From Vibrio lentus (lineage in GTDB: Bacteria; Pseudomonadota; Gammaproteobacteria; Enterobacterales; Vibrionaceae): a DNA stretch of 64,000 nt. The number at the start of each line of letters is the position of its first letter. The first letter of the stretch is position 1. Positions 36,905 through 45,676 of this stretch are shown piece after piece. The notes under the pieces are model-generated. The model was not told the DNA's origin. It saw only the letters and a program-made list of their open reading frames with translations, and ran no database searches. The position numbers and the translations under genes were made by a program. The stretch is from assembly GCF_030409755.1 (NCBI RefSeq), contig NZ_JAUFQE010000002.1, forward strand, positions 992,001 through 1,056,000, given 5' to 3'.

Positions 36905-37720
36905 ATGATGATTTCAGTTTTAATGTCAGTGTATAAAAATGACAGCCCTGAACAGTTTGATGCATCATTGCAGAGTCTGTTAACGCAGACATATAAAGCA
37001 TCAGAAATACTGCTGATAGTTGATGGTCCTGTTGATGAACCATTGAAAAATATCATTGTTAAGTATTATGATTTATTCCAATTGTCTGATACTGAATTTA
37101 ATGTTCATCATAATCAAGAAAATATCGGCTTAGCTTTAAGTCTAAAAAATGGATTAGAGCTAACAAAGTTCAATATTGTAGCTAGAATGGATAGTGATGA
37201 TATTTGTCATCCACAAAGGTTTGAAAAACAAATATCTTTTATGAGTCAATATGACTATGTATATACTTCATCAAGAGAATTTATTTCCTATGTTGGGGAT
37301 TTAGAACAAGGTAACATTGCTCTAAACCCAGAAAGAGTTGGAAAAATATTAAATTATAGAAATCCAATCGTACATCCTTCGCTCATGTTCAATAAGAGGG
37401 AAATATTGGATTTAGGAGGGTATAGAGACTTTAAATTCTTCGAGGATTATGATCTGCATATTAGGGTTTTTAATAGCAATATTAATATATTATCAATTAG
37501 AGAACCTTTGATTTTTGTACGGGTTGGATCAGGGTATAGTAACAGGAGACATGGTTTTTCTTATTTCAAGCTTGGTCTTTATCATAAGGTTAAGTGGTTT
37601 AAAGAAGGTAACTTAAATAGATTGAAAGTTATGTTTTCACTATTTCCATTCTATATTTTTTGTATGTTTCCAGGTGAAGCAAAAGAACTTATTTATAAAT
37701 ATCTTAGACGTGTTAATTAA
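36905..37720 (+). CDS. Family 2 glycosyltransferase
   Basis: This GT-A enzyme of about 271 residues begins ISVLMSVYKNDSPEQF, the nucleotide-binding strand. ARMDSDDICHPQRF is the metal-binding DxD region, and FFEDYDLHIRVF carries the catalytic acid. It adds a sugar to the lipid-linked repeat unit at the cytoplasmic face. The frame opens at a TTG at 36899; the ATG at 36905 is preferred. It is the last clearly AT-rich gene of the variable block. Confidence 0.87.
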   Translation: MMISVLMSVYKNDSPEQFDASLQSLLTQTYKASEILLIVDGPVDEPLKNIIVKYYDLFQLSDTEFNVHHNQENIGLALSLKNGLELTKFNIVARMDSDDICHPQRFEKQISFMSQYDYVYTSSREFISYVGDLEQGNIALNPERVGKILNYRNPIVHPSLMFNKREILDLGGYRDFKFFEDYDLHIRVFNSNINILSIREPLIFVRVGSGYSNRRHGFSYFKLGLYHKVKWFKEGNLNRLKVMFSLFPFYIFCMFPGEAKELIYKYLRRVN

Positions 37721-37734
37721 AGTTGGTTGATGAT

Positions 37735-38688
37735 ATGAAAAGAATTTTAATCACAGGTGGTTCAGGTTTTATTGGAACGCATTACGCTAGAATGTTATTA
37801 AATGATGGTTGTGTCGTATACAATCTAGACATTCTAGAACCAAGGTTCGAGCACGAAAGATACTTTTTTATACATCAAGATGTCAGAGCTTTATCTGAGT
37901 TTAACATTGATGATATTGATACAATTCTAAATTTTGCCGCAATCCATACTACGCCAGGTCACCCATGCCACGAGTATTATGAGACTAATATTTCTGGTGC
38001 AAATGAGATTTGTGCCCTTGCAGAGCGCAATGGAATTAAAGAGATCGTCTTTACAAGCTCGATTTCCGTTTATGGTCCAGATGAAGAACAAAAAGATGAG
38101 TCTACAGTTCTAACCCCTAACTCTGCTTATGGCTTTTCCAAAATGCTGGCGGAAAAAATTCACCAATCTTGGTTGAAACGTAATGAAGGCACTAAGTTAA
38201 CGATTGTCCGCCCTGCGGTTGTTTTTGGCCCTGGAGAGGGGGGGAACTTTACCCGATTAGCAACCATGCTGCGTAAAGGCGGTTTTGTTTACCCTGGGCG
38301 TAAAGATACGATTAAATCTTGCATTTACGTTGAAGACTTAATTCATGCTATTGAACAAGCAAGATCTACGGATAATTGTTTCGAACTGTTTAATGGGGCT
38401 TATGCGGAACGCTACACGTTAGAACAAATTATTGATACATTTCGAACTAAGTATTATCCGAACGCCAAAACAATCATGATTCCCAAGTTTGTTGTGATTT
38501 CTGCTGCTAAGCTTTTGGGAATGTTTAACGTCTTGAACATTGGCATTCACCCAGATCGAGTAATGAAGTTAATCAAGTCAACTAATATTTATCCAACCTG
38601 GCTTGTCGGTAATAAAGTCGAGCTTCCTGGTGACTTGAGTTCAGCACTCGATCGTTGGTCAGATGCTACCAACGGCAAGTTTGATTAA
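37735..38688 (+). CDS. NAD-dependent sugar epimerase/dehydratase
   Basis: This 317-residue extended SDR enzyme begins KRILITGGSGFIGTHYA (nucleotide loop). Catalytic residues lie in FTSSISVYGP (Ser) and SAYGFSKMLAEK (Tyr-x3-Lys). It modifies a nucleotide sugar or lipid-linked sugar of the repeat unit; the substrate is not predictable. The ATG at 37735 fits the family start; the frame opens at 37723. Base composition returns toward that of the flanks within this gene. Confidence 0.85.
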   Translation: MKRILITGGSGFIGTHYARMLLNDGCVVYNLDILEPRFEHERYFFIHQDVRALSEFNIDDIDTILNFAAIHTTPGHPCHEYYETNISGANEICALAERNGIKEIVFTSSISVYGPDEEQKDESTVLTPNSAYGFSKMLAEKIHQSWLKRNEGTKLTIVRPAVVFGPGEGGNFTRLATMLRKGGFVYPGRKDTIKSCIYVEDLIHAIEQARSTDNCFELFNGAYAERYTLEQIIDTFRTKYYPNAKTIMIPKFVVISAAKLLGMFNVLNIGIHPDRVMKLIKSTNIYPTWLVGNKVELPGDLSSALDRWSDATNGKFD

Positions 38689-38699
38689 GTTAATTAGAA

Positions 38700-39974
38700 A
38701 TGAATTTATTTTTAAAATCATTACAAGTTTTCCTAGTTAGAGGCTTCGGTGCAACTGCTGGCTTTTTAATGAGCCTGATTGTTTCCAATGCCACGGATGT
38801 AGCAAGTGCGGGAGTGTTCTTTTTTGCTTTTGCATTAACTCAGCTCGGCGGTAGTTTGTTAGCTTTGGGCTCAGAACACTATTTACTTAAAGTTACTGGC
38901 GCTGATTTTGGTATCTCGTGGAAGCGTATCAACCAAACCGTTTCTGTTCTGTTTAGAACAGTCTCAATTTTGGCTGCTCTATTATTGGTTGTTTGTTTGA
39001 TGCTACCTGATCAAATTGCCAATTGGTTAGGTATGCTTGAGATTGCAGGTTTCTTATCACTAATAGTAGTGTGCGTGTTCTTTTTTGCGTTGCAACAGAT
39101 GCTTTCCGCTGTCTTGCAGGGCAAGCAGCAAGTAATTTGGGCAAGTACAGTGCAAAATGTGATTTCTCAGCTTTCGTTTATCATTGTGCTTGGTGTTTTG
39201 ATGTTCTTCGGTTTTGACCAAACTGGAGACTCACTCTTCTATATTTACACTATTTGCGTTGGTTCTGCGATGTTGTTTGGCGGTGCGCTTTGGTTTAATA
39301 CCAAAGGCACGTCGTTTGATATTACAGCCACATTTTCACCAGAACTAAAATCCAGTTTGTCATCGCTATTTGTTGCTATGTTGATGAGTCAATGTGTTAT
39401 ATGGGCAGGGCAATTTGCAACGGCTAAGTACTTATCTAGTTCAGATGTGGCTTTCTTTGCGTCTGCCCAGCGAACTGCAACGCTCGCTTCTTTTGTTTTG
39501 ATTGCTGTTAACTTAGTCGTGGCACCTAAATTCGCACAAGCGTTTGCTAAAGGTAACTCTGGTGAAGTTAATCAGTTGTCTCTGCTTTCAAGCCGTTTGA
39601 TGATTGCATTAGCTGTTCCCGTTCTTGCCTTGATGGTTGTTTACCCTGATTTCTTGATGGGGTTATTTGGTGATGAATACAAAGTAGCAGCGCCGTTGTT
39701 ACAGATATTAGCAGTAGGGCAGTTTATTAATGTAATCACAGGTTCTGTTGGCTATTTACTTAATATGACAGGCCATGAAAAAGACATGCGTAATGTGGTG
39801 CTGTTTTCTGGTCCATTAGCCATTGTGTTAGCTTTTGGTTTAACCAGCCACTTTGGTTTAATGGGTGCGGCTTTTGCGACTGCTATTTCTGTTGCTACGC
39901 AGAATCTACTAGCGGTTTGGATGGTAAAGAAACGTTTGGGCTTTAATACGTTGAACGTATTTAGAAAGGTTTAA
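38700..39974 (+). CDS. wzx: Polysaccharide flippase (Wzx-like)
   Basis: This 424-residue protein has about twelve membrane helices and the general Polysacc_synt pattern (LQVFLVRGFGATAGFLMSLI; VAMLMSQCVIWAGQFATAKYL; LLNMTGHEKDMRNVVLFSG). It flips undecaprenyl-linked repeat units across the inner membrane. Together with Wzy, Wzc and Wza-like proteins it makes this a Wzx/Wzy-dependent pathway. It sits 11 bp after the epimerase gene. Confidence 0.88.
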   Translation: MNLFLKSLQVFLVRGFGATAGFLMSLIVSNATDVASAGVFFFAFALTQLGGSLLALGSEHYLLKVTGADFGISWKRINQTVSVLFRTVSILAALLLVVCLMLPDQIANWLGMLEIAGFLSLIVVCVFFFALQQMLSAVLQGKQQVIWASTVQNVISQLSFIIVLGVLMFFGFDQTGDSLFYIYTICVGSAMLFGGALWFNTKGTSFDITATFSPELKSSLSSLFVAMLMSQCVIWAGQFATAKYLSSSDVAFFASAQRTATLASFVLIAVNLVVAPKFAQAFAKGNSGEVNQLSLLSSRLMIALAVPVLALMVVYPDFLMGLFGDEYKVAAPLLQILAVGQFINVITGSVGYLLNMTGHEKDMRNVVLFSGPLAIVLAFGLTSHFGLMGAAFATAISVATQNLLAVWMVKKRLGFNTLNVFRKV

Positions 39975-40003
39975 CTGTTGGGTCGTAACTTTGAGTTGGT
40001 CGT

Positions 40004-41770
40004 ATGTTTGATTCTCAATTATTAATCGCTGTATTAGTTGTTGCGCTGCTTGTTGCCTTAGTTCTGTTTCATATTCGCCCGTTATTGGCGTTTGCTGGTG
40101 TTGGTGCTGCATTGTTTATTACTGGTGCAGTTGACCAGACTATTTACTTAGGTGGTTTCACCAACGGTTCTTTAATGACGTTGATGGTGTTGATTATTTG
40201 CAGCTTTGCAGTTGAGAAAACCTGTCATGTGCGCTATTTAGGGGCATCGTTGTTCAATGGCAAGTTTGTTCCGAACTACATAAAGTTATTGGTAGTGAGC
40301 AGCTTTACCTCGGCTTTTGCCAATAACACGGCGGTAGTGGCAACGCTAATGGGCTGTATAAAGAAGAACTTACCAAGCAACGCGAACAAGTATTTATTGC
40401 CTCTTTCTTATGTTTCTATCTTAGGGGGGACGTTAACGTTGGTTGGTACTTCGACTAACTTAATTGTCTCGGGTTTTGCCCAAGAAGCAGGGCTGGCGCC
40501 GTTCTCTATGCTGACGACTACGCCTGTCGCGATTGTTGTCGTAGGCATATGCTTAGTCTGTTTGTTGTGTTGTATTCCTTTGCTTCCATCTAGTAAGACG
40601 AAAGAGCAACATCGAGAAAATACGAGTTACTTTATTGAAGCTCAAGTTTTGGCGGTTGTTAATACTCATTCATTAGTGGGTAAAACGGTCTTTGAGAACG
40701 GGTTGCGTGACTTGGGGTCTTTGTATTTGAGTGAAATCATTCGCAAGGGCGGTGTTGTTACACCTGTATCACCCAATGAGGCTCTGCATCCTAATGACAG
40801 GTTATTGTTTAGCGGTGACGTAGCCGCATTAGAAACTTTGCAACAGTTTAAAGGCTTGAAAACTGTGGGCGTTGTGAGTGAACAAGACGCGCATATTGGT
40901 CAAACAGTCGAAGCAGTACTCTTGGCAGATTCAGTTGTGGTTGGTAAGACTATTAAGCAGGTTAAATTTAGATCTCTGTTTGATGCATCTGTTATAGGTA
41001 TTCGCCGTGGCAACCAAAAGCTTAGCGGGGGCTTAGGCAATACAGTGTTGCAAGCGGGCGATATGTTGCTTCTTGTTATCGGAAATGATTTTAAAGACAG
41101 GAACAATCTAAAGCGTAACTTCGTTTTCATTGATGGTGCAGATTTTAGTAACAATTCGGGTGAGCAACAAACTCTTTCTAAAAATAAGTCTCGCTGGGTT
41201 CTTGGTGGTTTTGTAGCAGCAATTGGGTTGTCGGCTATTGGTTTACTGCCATTACTTAAAGGTTTACTCATTTTGTTAGGTGGTTATGTGGTAACGGGTG
41301 TATTAAATGTTCAATACGTTCGTCGTCGTATCCCGTTTGAAATTATTGTGATTGTGGGTAGTGCGTTGGCGTTGGCTCATGCTATGCAAACGAGTGGGTT
41401 AGCGAATACGGTGAGTGTTTCTTTGCTAACGTTGACCAACGGATATGGTGTGTATGGTGCGTTTATTGGGGTGTTCTTGGCAACGTTGTTGCTTACAGAA
41501 TTAATCACTAATAATGCAGCTGCGGCGATCATTTTTCCTATTGCTCTTGCTACAGCGCAGCAATATGGCGCAGACCCAATGCCGTTTGTTATGGCGGTGG
41601 CTTTTGGTGCGAGTGCGAGTTTTTTGTCGCCGTTTGGGTATCAAACGAATTTGATGGTGTACTCGGCGGGTAATTATTCTATTAAGGATTATGTGAAACT
41701 GGGTCTGCCGCTTTCGATTGTTTATTCCATTACCGCGTTAGTGATGATTCCTGTGGTTTATCCGTTTTAA
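40004..41770 (+). CDS. SLC13-family permease with two TrkA-C domains, likely sulfate transporter
   Basis: This 588-residue membrane protein has two half-transporter units, each with a helical-hairpin signature: ANNTAVVATLMG with TLVGTSTNLIVSGFA, and TNNAAAAIIFPIALA with SPFGYQTNLMVYSAG. Between them are two RCK_C/TrkA-C regulatory domains (near residues 210-280 and 300-370). Bacterial and algal members with this layout include sulfate carriers. Its place between flippase and cysC, in a locus with cysDN, supports sulfate uptake for PAPS synthesis. Other anions remain possible. Confidence 0.8.
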   Translation: MFDSQLLIAVLVVALLVALVLFHIRPLLAFAGVGAALFITGAVDQTIYLGGFTNGSLMTLMVLIICSFAVEKTCHVRYLGASLFNGKFVPNYIKLLVVSSFTSAFANNTAVVATLMGCIKKNLPSNANKYLLPLSYVSILGGTLTLVGTSTNLIVSGFAQEAGLAPFSMLTTTPVAIVVVGICLVCLLCCIPLLPSSKTKEQHRENTSYFIEAQVLAVVNTHSLVGKTVFENGLRDLGSLYLSEIIRKGGVVTPVSPNEALHPNDRLLFSGDVAALETLQQFKGLKTVGVVSEQDAHIGQTVEAVLLADSVVVGKTIKQVKFRSLFDASVIGIRRGNQKLSGGLGNTVLQAGDMLLLVIGNDFKDRNNLKRNFVFIDGADFSNNSGEQQTLSKNKSRWVLGGFVAAIGLSAIGLLPLLKGLLILLGGYVVTGVLNVQYVRRRIPFEIIVIVGSALALAHAMQTSGLANTVSVSLLTLTNGYGVYGAFIGVFLATLLLTELITNNAAAAIIFPIALATAQQYGADPMPFVMAVAFGASASFLSPFGYQTNLMVYSAGNYSIKDYVKLGLPLSIVYSITALVMIPVVYPF

Positions 41771-41772
41771 GA

Positions 41773-42290
41773 GATCCCCCGACTCAGTCGTTCCTCCTTC
41801 TGGTGGATGACGGTAAGGTAAGTCGGGTAGATGTTTGCGTTCGTCATTCCCTAAAATGAGGGGCGAACGTAATAGGGAATCTCGTTTGTAGCTTGAGATT
41901 CCAGATACCTCGTTCCTAGATTCTGGAATGACGGTTGTTTTAGGGTCTCGATGAAGGTTGCTTTCGAGTTTTGGCGGTTATTTTAAAGCTTCCATGCCAG
42001 TTATCGTCATTCCTTAAAGTGAGGGATGAACGTAATAGGGAATCTCGCTTGTAGTTTGGAGATTCCAGATACCTCGTTCCTCGGTTCTGGAATGACGATT
42101 GTTTTAGGGTTTTTGGCGGGTATTTCGAGTTTTTGACGGTTATTTTAAAGTTTCCATGCTAGTTATCGTCATTCCCTAAAGTGAGGGACGAACGTGATTG
42201 GGAATCTCGCTTGTGGTTTGAGATTCCAGATACCTCGTTCCTTGGTTCTGGAATGACGGTTGCTTTCGAGTTTTGACGGTTATTTTAAAG
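41773..42290. repeat. Repeat array 2: tandem A+B units in front of cysC
   Basis: Three units spaced 162-163 bp apart (starting near 41843, 42006 and 42168) each contain a type A palindrome (ATTCCCTA...TAGGGAAT) followed by a type B palindrome (ATTCCAGATACC...TCTGGAAT) and a linker. A degenerate element precedes them. The last linker runs to within 20 bases of the cysC start, so the array forms its leader. No gene is present. Confidence 0.88.
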
Positions 42291-42308
42291 TTTATATAAA
42301 GGTTATTC

Positions 42309-42941
42309 ATGGCAAGTCCATATCAAGAAAAAGCAGATGCGACAGGAAAATCGAGTGATGTGGTTTGGCACAATGCTACTGTTACACATCAACAAAGGGC
42401 TGAACTGAAACAACAAAAACCTGTTGTGCTGTGGTTTACAGGCCTAAGTGGTTCTGGCAAGTCGACGGTTGCTAATGCTGCAGAAAGTCAGTTATTGGCT
42501 TTAGGCAAACACAGTTATTTGTTAGACGGCGATAATGTCCGTCATGGTTTGAACCAAGATCTAGGTTTTAGTGATGAAGATAGAGTAGAGAACATTCGCC
42601 GCATTGGTGAAGTGGCTAAACTGTTTGTTGATTCAGGAAGTATTGTGTTGACGGCGTTTATCTCACCGTTCATTTCAGACCGCCAACAAGTGCGAAATCT
42701 TTTAGGGGAGCAGCAGTTTTTAGAGGTGTTCATTGATACGCCGTTAGAGGTGTGTGAGTTGCGTGATCCTAAAGGCTTGTATAAGAAAGCACGTAAAGGC
42801 GAAATCAAACACTTTACGGGTATCGATTCAGAATATCAGGCACCAGTGCAGCCAGATATTCTCGTAAAAACGGCAGGTAAGAGCATTGAAGAGTGCGGCG
42901 AGCAAGTTGTGAATGCGCTGCGTGAGCATGGTTATATTTAA
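42309..42941 (+). CDS. cysC: Adenylylsulfate kinase
   Basis: This 210-residue enzyme phosphorylates APS to PAPS, the sulfate donor. The P-loop is [15 protein letters not shown], and [21 protein letters not shown] and [13 protein letters not shown] bind [30 protein letters not shown] forms the lid. All family motifs are present. It is separated from cysDN by the whole variable block and has its own leader made of repeats. With CysD and CysN it completes PAPS synthesis inside the EPS locus. Confidence 0.95.
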   Translation: MASPYQEKADATGKSSDVVWHNATVTHQQRAELKQQKPVVLWFTGLSGSGKSTVANAAESQLLALGKHSYLLDGDNVRHGLNQDLGFSDEDRVENIRRIGEVAKLFVDSGSIVLTAFISPFISDRQQVRNLLGEQQFLEVFIDTPLEVCELRDPKGLYKKARKGEIKHFTGIDSEYQAPVQPDILVKTAGKSIEECGEQVVNALREHGYI

Positions 42942-43100
42942 TACTTACCTTGGCCCGTACTAATAGCACCTTGCTGCAATCATGTTATATCACCTAACAA
43001 CTTGATATTGATGTGAAATAGAGCTGCCTGTAAAAATAGACCAATAAGTGGCATATCAATACTTTTAGCCCCATTCGAATTAGATAGTGAGAGGACCCCA

Positions 43101-44066
43101 ATGCATTACGACGTATTCAATGGAGACGCAGACGGCATTATTGCGTTGTTGCAATTGCGCTTAAGTGAGCCAAAAGAAAGTGTGCTTATTACTGGCGTGA
43201 AGCGAGATATTAAGTTGCTTTCTCAAGTTGTTGCTCAAAAGGATGTTTCTTCTGTAACGGTATTAGATGTATCGATGGAGAAAAACCATGATGCGTTGCA
43301 TTCGATGTTGGATGAAAAGATCGATGTGTTTTATTGCGACCACCACCGTACGGGTGACGTGCCTGATTCTGCATACCTTGAAACCTTAATCGATACCGCG
43401 CCTGAGTGTTGTACTAGCTTGTTAATCAATCAAAAGCTCAATGGCGAGCATGTGGCGTGGGCTATTGCTGCGGCCTTTGGTGATAACCTTAAAGCGGTTG
43501 CTAATCTGCTTGCGGTTGAAAACGGTTTTGATGAATCACAAATAGCGTTCTTGGAAGAGTTGGGTACCTTGGTGAACTATAACGGGTACGGGGCATCACT
43601 GGATGATTTACACTTCACGCCTGTTGAACTTTACCAAGCGCTCTATCAATACCCGAATCCGTTTGATCTTTTAAATGATGAGGATTCAGTGTTCTATCGT
43701 TTACGGGCTGCTTATCAAAGCGATTACCAACAAGTCACTAGTCTTGCTCCTGTTTATGAGAGTGAAACGGCACGTGTGTTTGAACTACCGAGTGAAACTT
43801 GGGCAAGGCGCATTAGTGGGGTGTTTGGTAATGAGACCGTCAATCAAGACCCGAATCGAGCCCAAGCAGTGTTAACCCTGAATCAAGATGGTGAGTCTTA
43901 CATGGTGAGTTTGCGTGCGCCGTTGTCGAATAGAGCAGGGGCCGATGAGGTATGTTCTAGTTTTGAAACAGGCGGTGGGCGTAAAGCGGCTGCTGGTATT
44001 AATGTTTTGCCAGAAGCGGATAAGCAGCGTTTTATTCAAGTGCTCACTGATTACTATTCGAATTAG
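43101..44066 (+). CDS. DHH-family phosphoesterase
   Basis: This 321-residue protein shows the DHH metal-binding motifs: NGDADG (Asp9 and Asp11), VLDVS (Asp56) and CDHHRTG (Asp80-His81-His82). Near the C-terminus GGGRKAAAG resembles the DHHA1 GGGHxxAAG loop, with Arg where His is usual. Relatives hydrolyse short oligonucleotides, c-di-AMP products or 3'-phosphoadenosine 5'-phosphate (PAP). Since it sits next to cysC, PAP removal after sulfotransfer is an attractive role, but this is inference. It has a clear AGGAC site and is flanked on the right by repeat array 3. Confidence 0.75.
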   Translation: MHYDVFNGDADGIIALLQLRLSEPKESVLITGVKRDIKLLSQVVAQKDVSSVTVLDVSMEKNHDALHSMLDEKIDVFYCDHHRTGDVPDSAYLETLIDTAPECCTSLLINQKLNGEHVAWAIAAAFGDNLKAVANLLAVENGFDESQIAFLEELGTLVNYNGYGASLDDLHFTPVELYQALYQYPNPFDLLNDEDSVFYRLRAAYQSDYQQVTSLAPVYESETARVFELPSETWARRISGVFGNETVNQDPNRAQAVLTLNQDGESYMVSLRAPLSNRAGADEVCSSFETGGGRKAAAGINVLPEADKQRFIQVLTDYYSN

Positions 44067-44080
44067 TCGAGAGATGCGAG

Positions 44081-44418
44081 ATTCCCTATCACGTTCGTCC
44101 CTCACTGTAGGGAATGACGGGGTGGGGTGTTGTTTGTTAAATCCATTGTCATTCCAGAACCGAGGGACGAGGTATGTGGAATCTCTGACCGGAGTGAAAT
44201 TCCCTATAACGCTCGTGCCTTACTGTTGGTAATGACGAAGTTGGGTATTGTTTGCTAATTCCACCGTCATTCCAGAACCGAGGTACGAGGTATGTGGAAT
44301 CTCTGACCTGAGTGAGATTCCCTATCACGTTCGTTCCTCACTGAGGGAATGACGGGGTTGGGGTGTTGTTTGTTAATTCCATCGTCATTCCAGAACCTAG
44401 GTAAGAGGTATGTGGAAT
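44081..44418. repeat. Palindromic repeat array 3
   Basis: Type A elements begin near 44081, 44199 and 44317 (118-bp spacing). Each is followed by a type B element (ATTCCAGAACC...TGTGGAATCTC), in the opposite orientation to array 2. The array starts about 15 bp after the DHH gene and runs to the stop codon of the GIY-YIG gene. Confidence 0.85.
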
Positions 44419-44419
44419 C

Positions 44420-44707
44420 TCACAATATATCGTCGTAGAGATCGCGCCAACTCGGATTCCGCTCGCTAATCAGTTCCTCCTTCCATGAACGATTCCATCT
44501 CTTTAACTGCTTTTCTCTGTCAATCGCAGTTTTGAAATCTACGAAAATTTCAAAATAAACTAATTTGTGCACATTGTATTTCTGAGTGAAGCCCTCTACG
44601 TCTTCCGTCTTATGTAACCAGACCCGTTGTGCAAGGTTTCCTGTGACACCAATGTATAGAACTGAATTGGAGCTGTTAGATAGTATGTATATAGCAGGTT
44701 GTTTCAT
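44420..44707 (-). CDS. Single-domain GIY-YIG nuclease
   Basis: This 95-residue protein has AIYILSNSSNSVLYIGVTGNLAQRV, a GIY-YIG core in which the motif appears as IYI and YIG, with the catalytic arginine in QRVWLHK. FKTAIDREKQLKRWNR carries the metal-binding glutamate, and it ends WRDLYDDIL. Such small nucleases occur widely in bacteria and are often found among palindromic repeats. The start at 44707 has GGGGGAA upstream. It is embedded between arrays 3 and 4, and its stop touches a type B element. Role unknown; it may promote repeat-driven rearrangement. Confidence 0.85.
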   Translation of the reverse strand: MKQPAIYILSNSSNSVLYIGVTGNLAQRVWLHKTEDVEGFTQKYNVHKLVYFEIFVDFKTAIDREKQLKRWNRSWKEELISERNPSWRDLYDDIL

Positions 44708-44789
44708 GGTTCCCCCTTCAACGTTGATCGTAAAACTACCAAACGCAGAAGCACTCATGGCATCAAATAAGTACTAGCTAACAAAAAAC

Positions 44790-45292
44790 AGATTCCCTAT
44801 CACGTTCGTGCCTCACTGTAGGAAATGACGGGTTAGGGACGTTGGATCTGAATGACGCGGTTGTTGTTCCTTGTTGTAATAAATGATGACGAGGGTTGCT
44901 CGGTAATTCCACCGTCATTCCAGAACCGAGGGACGAGGTATGTGGAATCTCATACTCCAAGTAAGATTCCCAATCACGCTCGTTCCTCACTGTAGGGAAT
45001 GACGGGTGAGGGAAGTTGGATCTGAATTAAGTGGTTGTTGCTCCTTGTTGTAAGAAATGACGGCGTAGGTTAGTTGTGAATGACGCGCGCGTGCTCGTTC
45101 CTCGATGTAAGGAATGAAGAGCAGAATAAACACTTCATAACGCAGTCATCCTCGAGAATTGTAACAACTGGCACAGGAGCTTAAATGGTCGTCATTCCAG
45201 AACCGAGGGACGAGGTATGTGGAATCTCTGACCAGAGAGAGATCCTCTATTACGTTCGTCCCTCACTTTAGGGAATGACGGGTTAGAGACGT
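44790..45292. repeat. Palindromic repeat array 4
   Basis: Type A elements start near 44790, 44964 and 45240, with B elements near 44922 and 45193, plus degenerate pieces. Sequence and order match array 3, so arrays 3 and 4 flank the GIY-YIG gene as near-copies in direct orientation. No gene is present. Confidence 0.8.
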
Positions 45293-45426
45293 TGGCTCTG
45301 AATTCGTGCGCAGCGTTGGCTGAATCAATGTTCTTGTTTCTAAATAGAAACTGGTTTCAGGTTTGAATCTTGAATTAGAATCTAATTTATTAGGCGTTTT
45401 CGAATAGACTAATAATTCAAATTGTG

Positions 45427-45477
45427 GAACGCTTTATTCATTAATCCCGTTGTAAGTGATTAATGAATAAAGCGTTC
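45427..45477. repeat. Perfect 20-bp inverted repeat
   Basis: The arms at 45427-45446 and 45458-45477 are exact reverse complements (arm starts GAACGCTTTATTC) around an 11-nt loop. No U-run follows on either strand. It lies in the 385-bp gene-free stretch between array 4 and galU. Confidence 0.8.
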
Positions 45478-45517
45478 ATTAAATCAGTATTCATAATCGT
45501 ATAGTATGAATTTACCA

Positions 45518-45546
45518 TTGCGTACCTAGTACTTGATAAGTATAAT
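45518..45546 (+). promoter_or_regulatory. Upstream galU promoter overlapped by GTACCTAGTAC
   Basis: TATAAT (45541-45546) lies 17 bp after TTGCGT (45518-45523). The palindrome-like GTACCTAGTAC (45522-45532) overlaps the -35 box and spacer, where a repressor would block RNA polymerase. Confidence 0.5.
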
Positions 45547-45642
45547 CTCGACCTATTAATCCTAGTCATCTGCTAGGAATATAAAAAAAAGTTCAAATGT
45601 TGGATTTTCCTACGCTAGGTATGTTTGATGAAATACTTTATC

Positions 45643-45661
45643 TATAATGGGTACTAGGTAC
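45643..45661 (+). promoter_or_regulatory. Proximal galU promoter -10 box with adjacent GTACTAGGTAC
   Basis: A perfect TATAAT (45643-45648) is followed at once by GTACTAGGTAC (45651-45661), placing the motif at the expected transcription start. No good -35 box is seen. Confidence 0.5.
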
Positions 45662-45676
45662 ATAAAAGGTCCTTTA

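Noticed and set aside
30337..45292. The palindromic arrays as an integron with attC sites or as CRISPR
   Set aside because: No integrase, no attC-type core sites and no regular unique spacers; gene blocks between arrays are ordinary EPS genes rather than promoterless cassettes.
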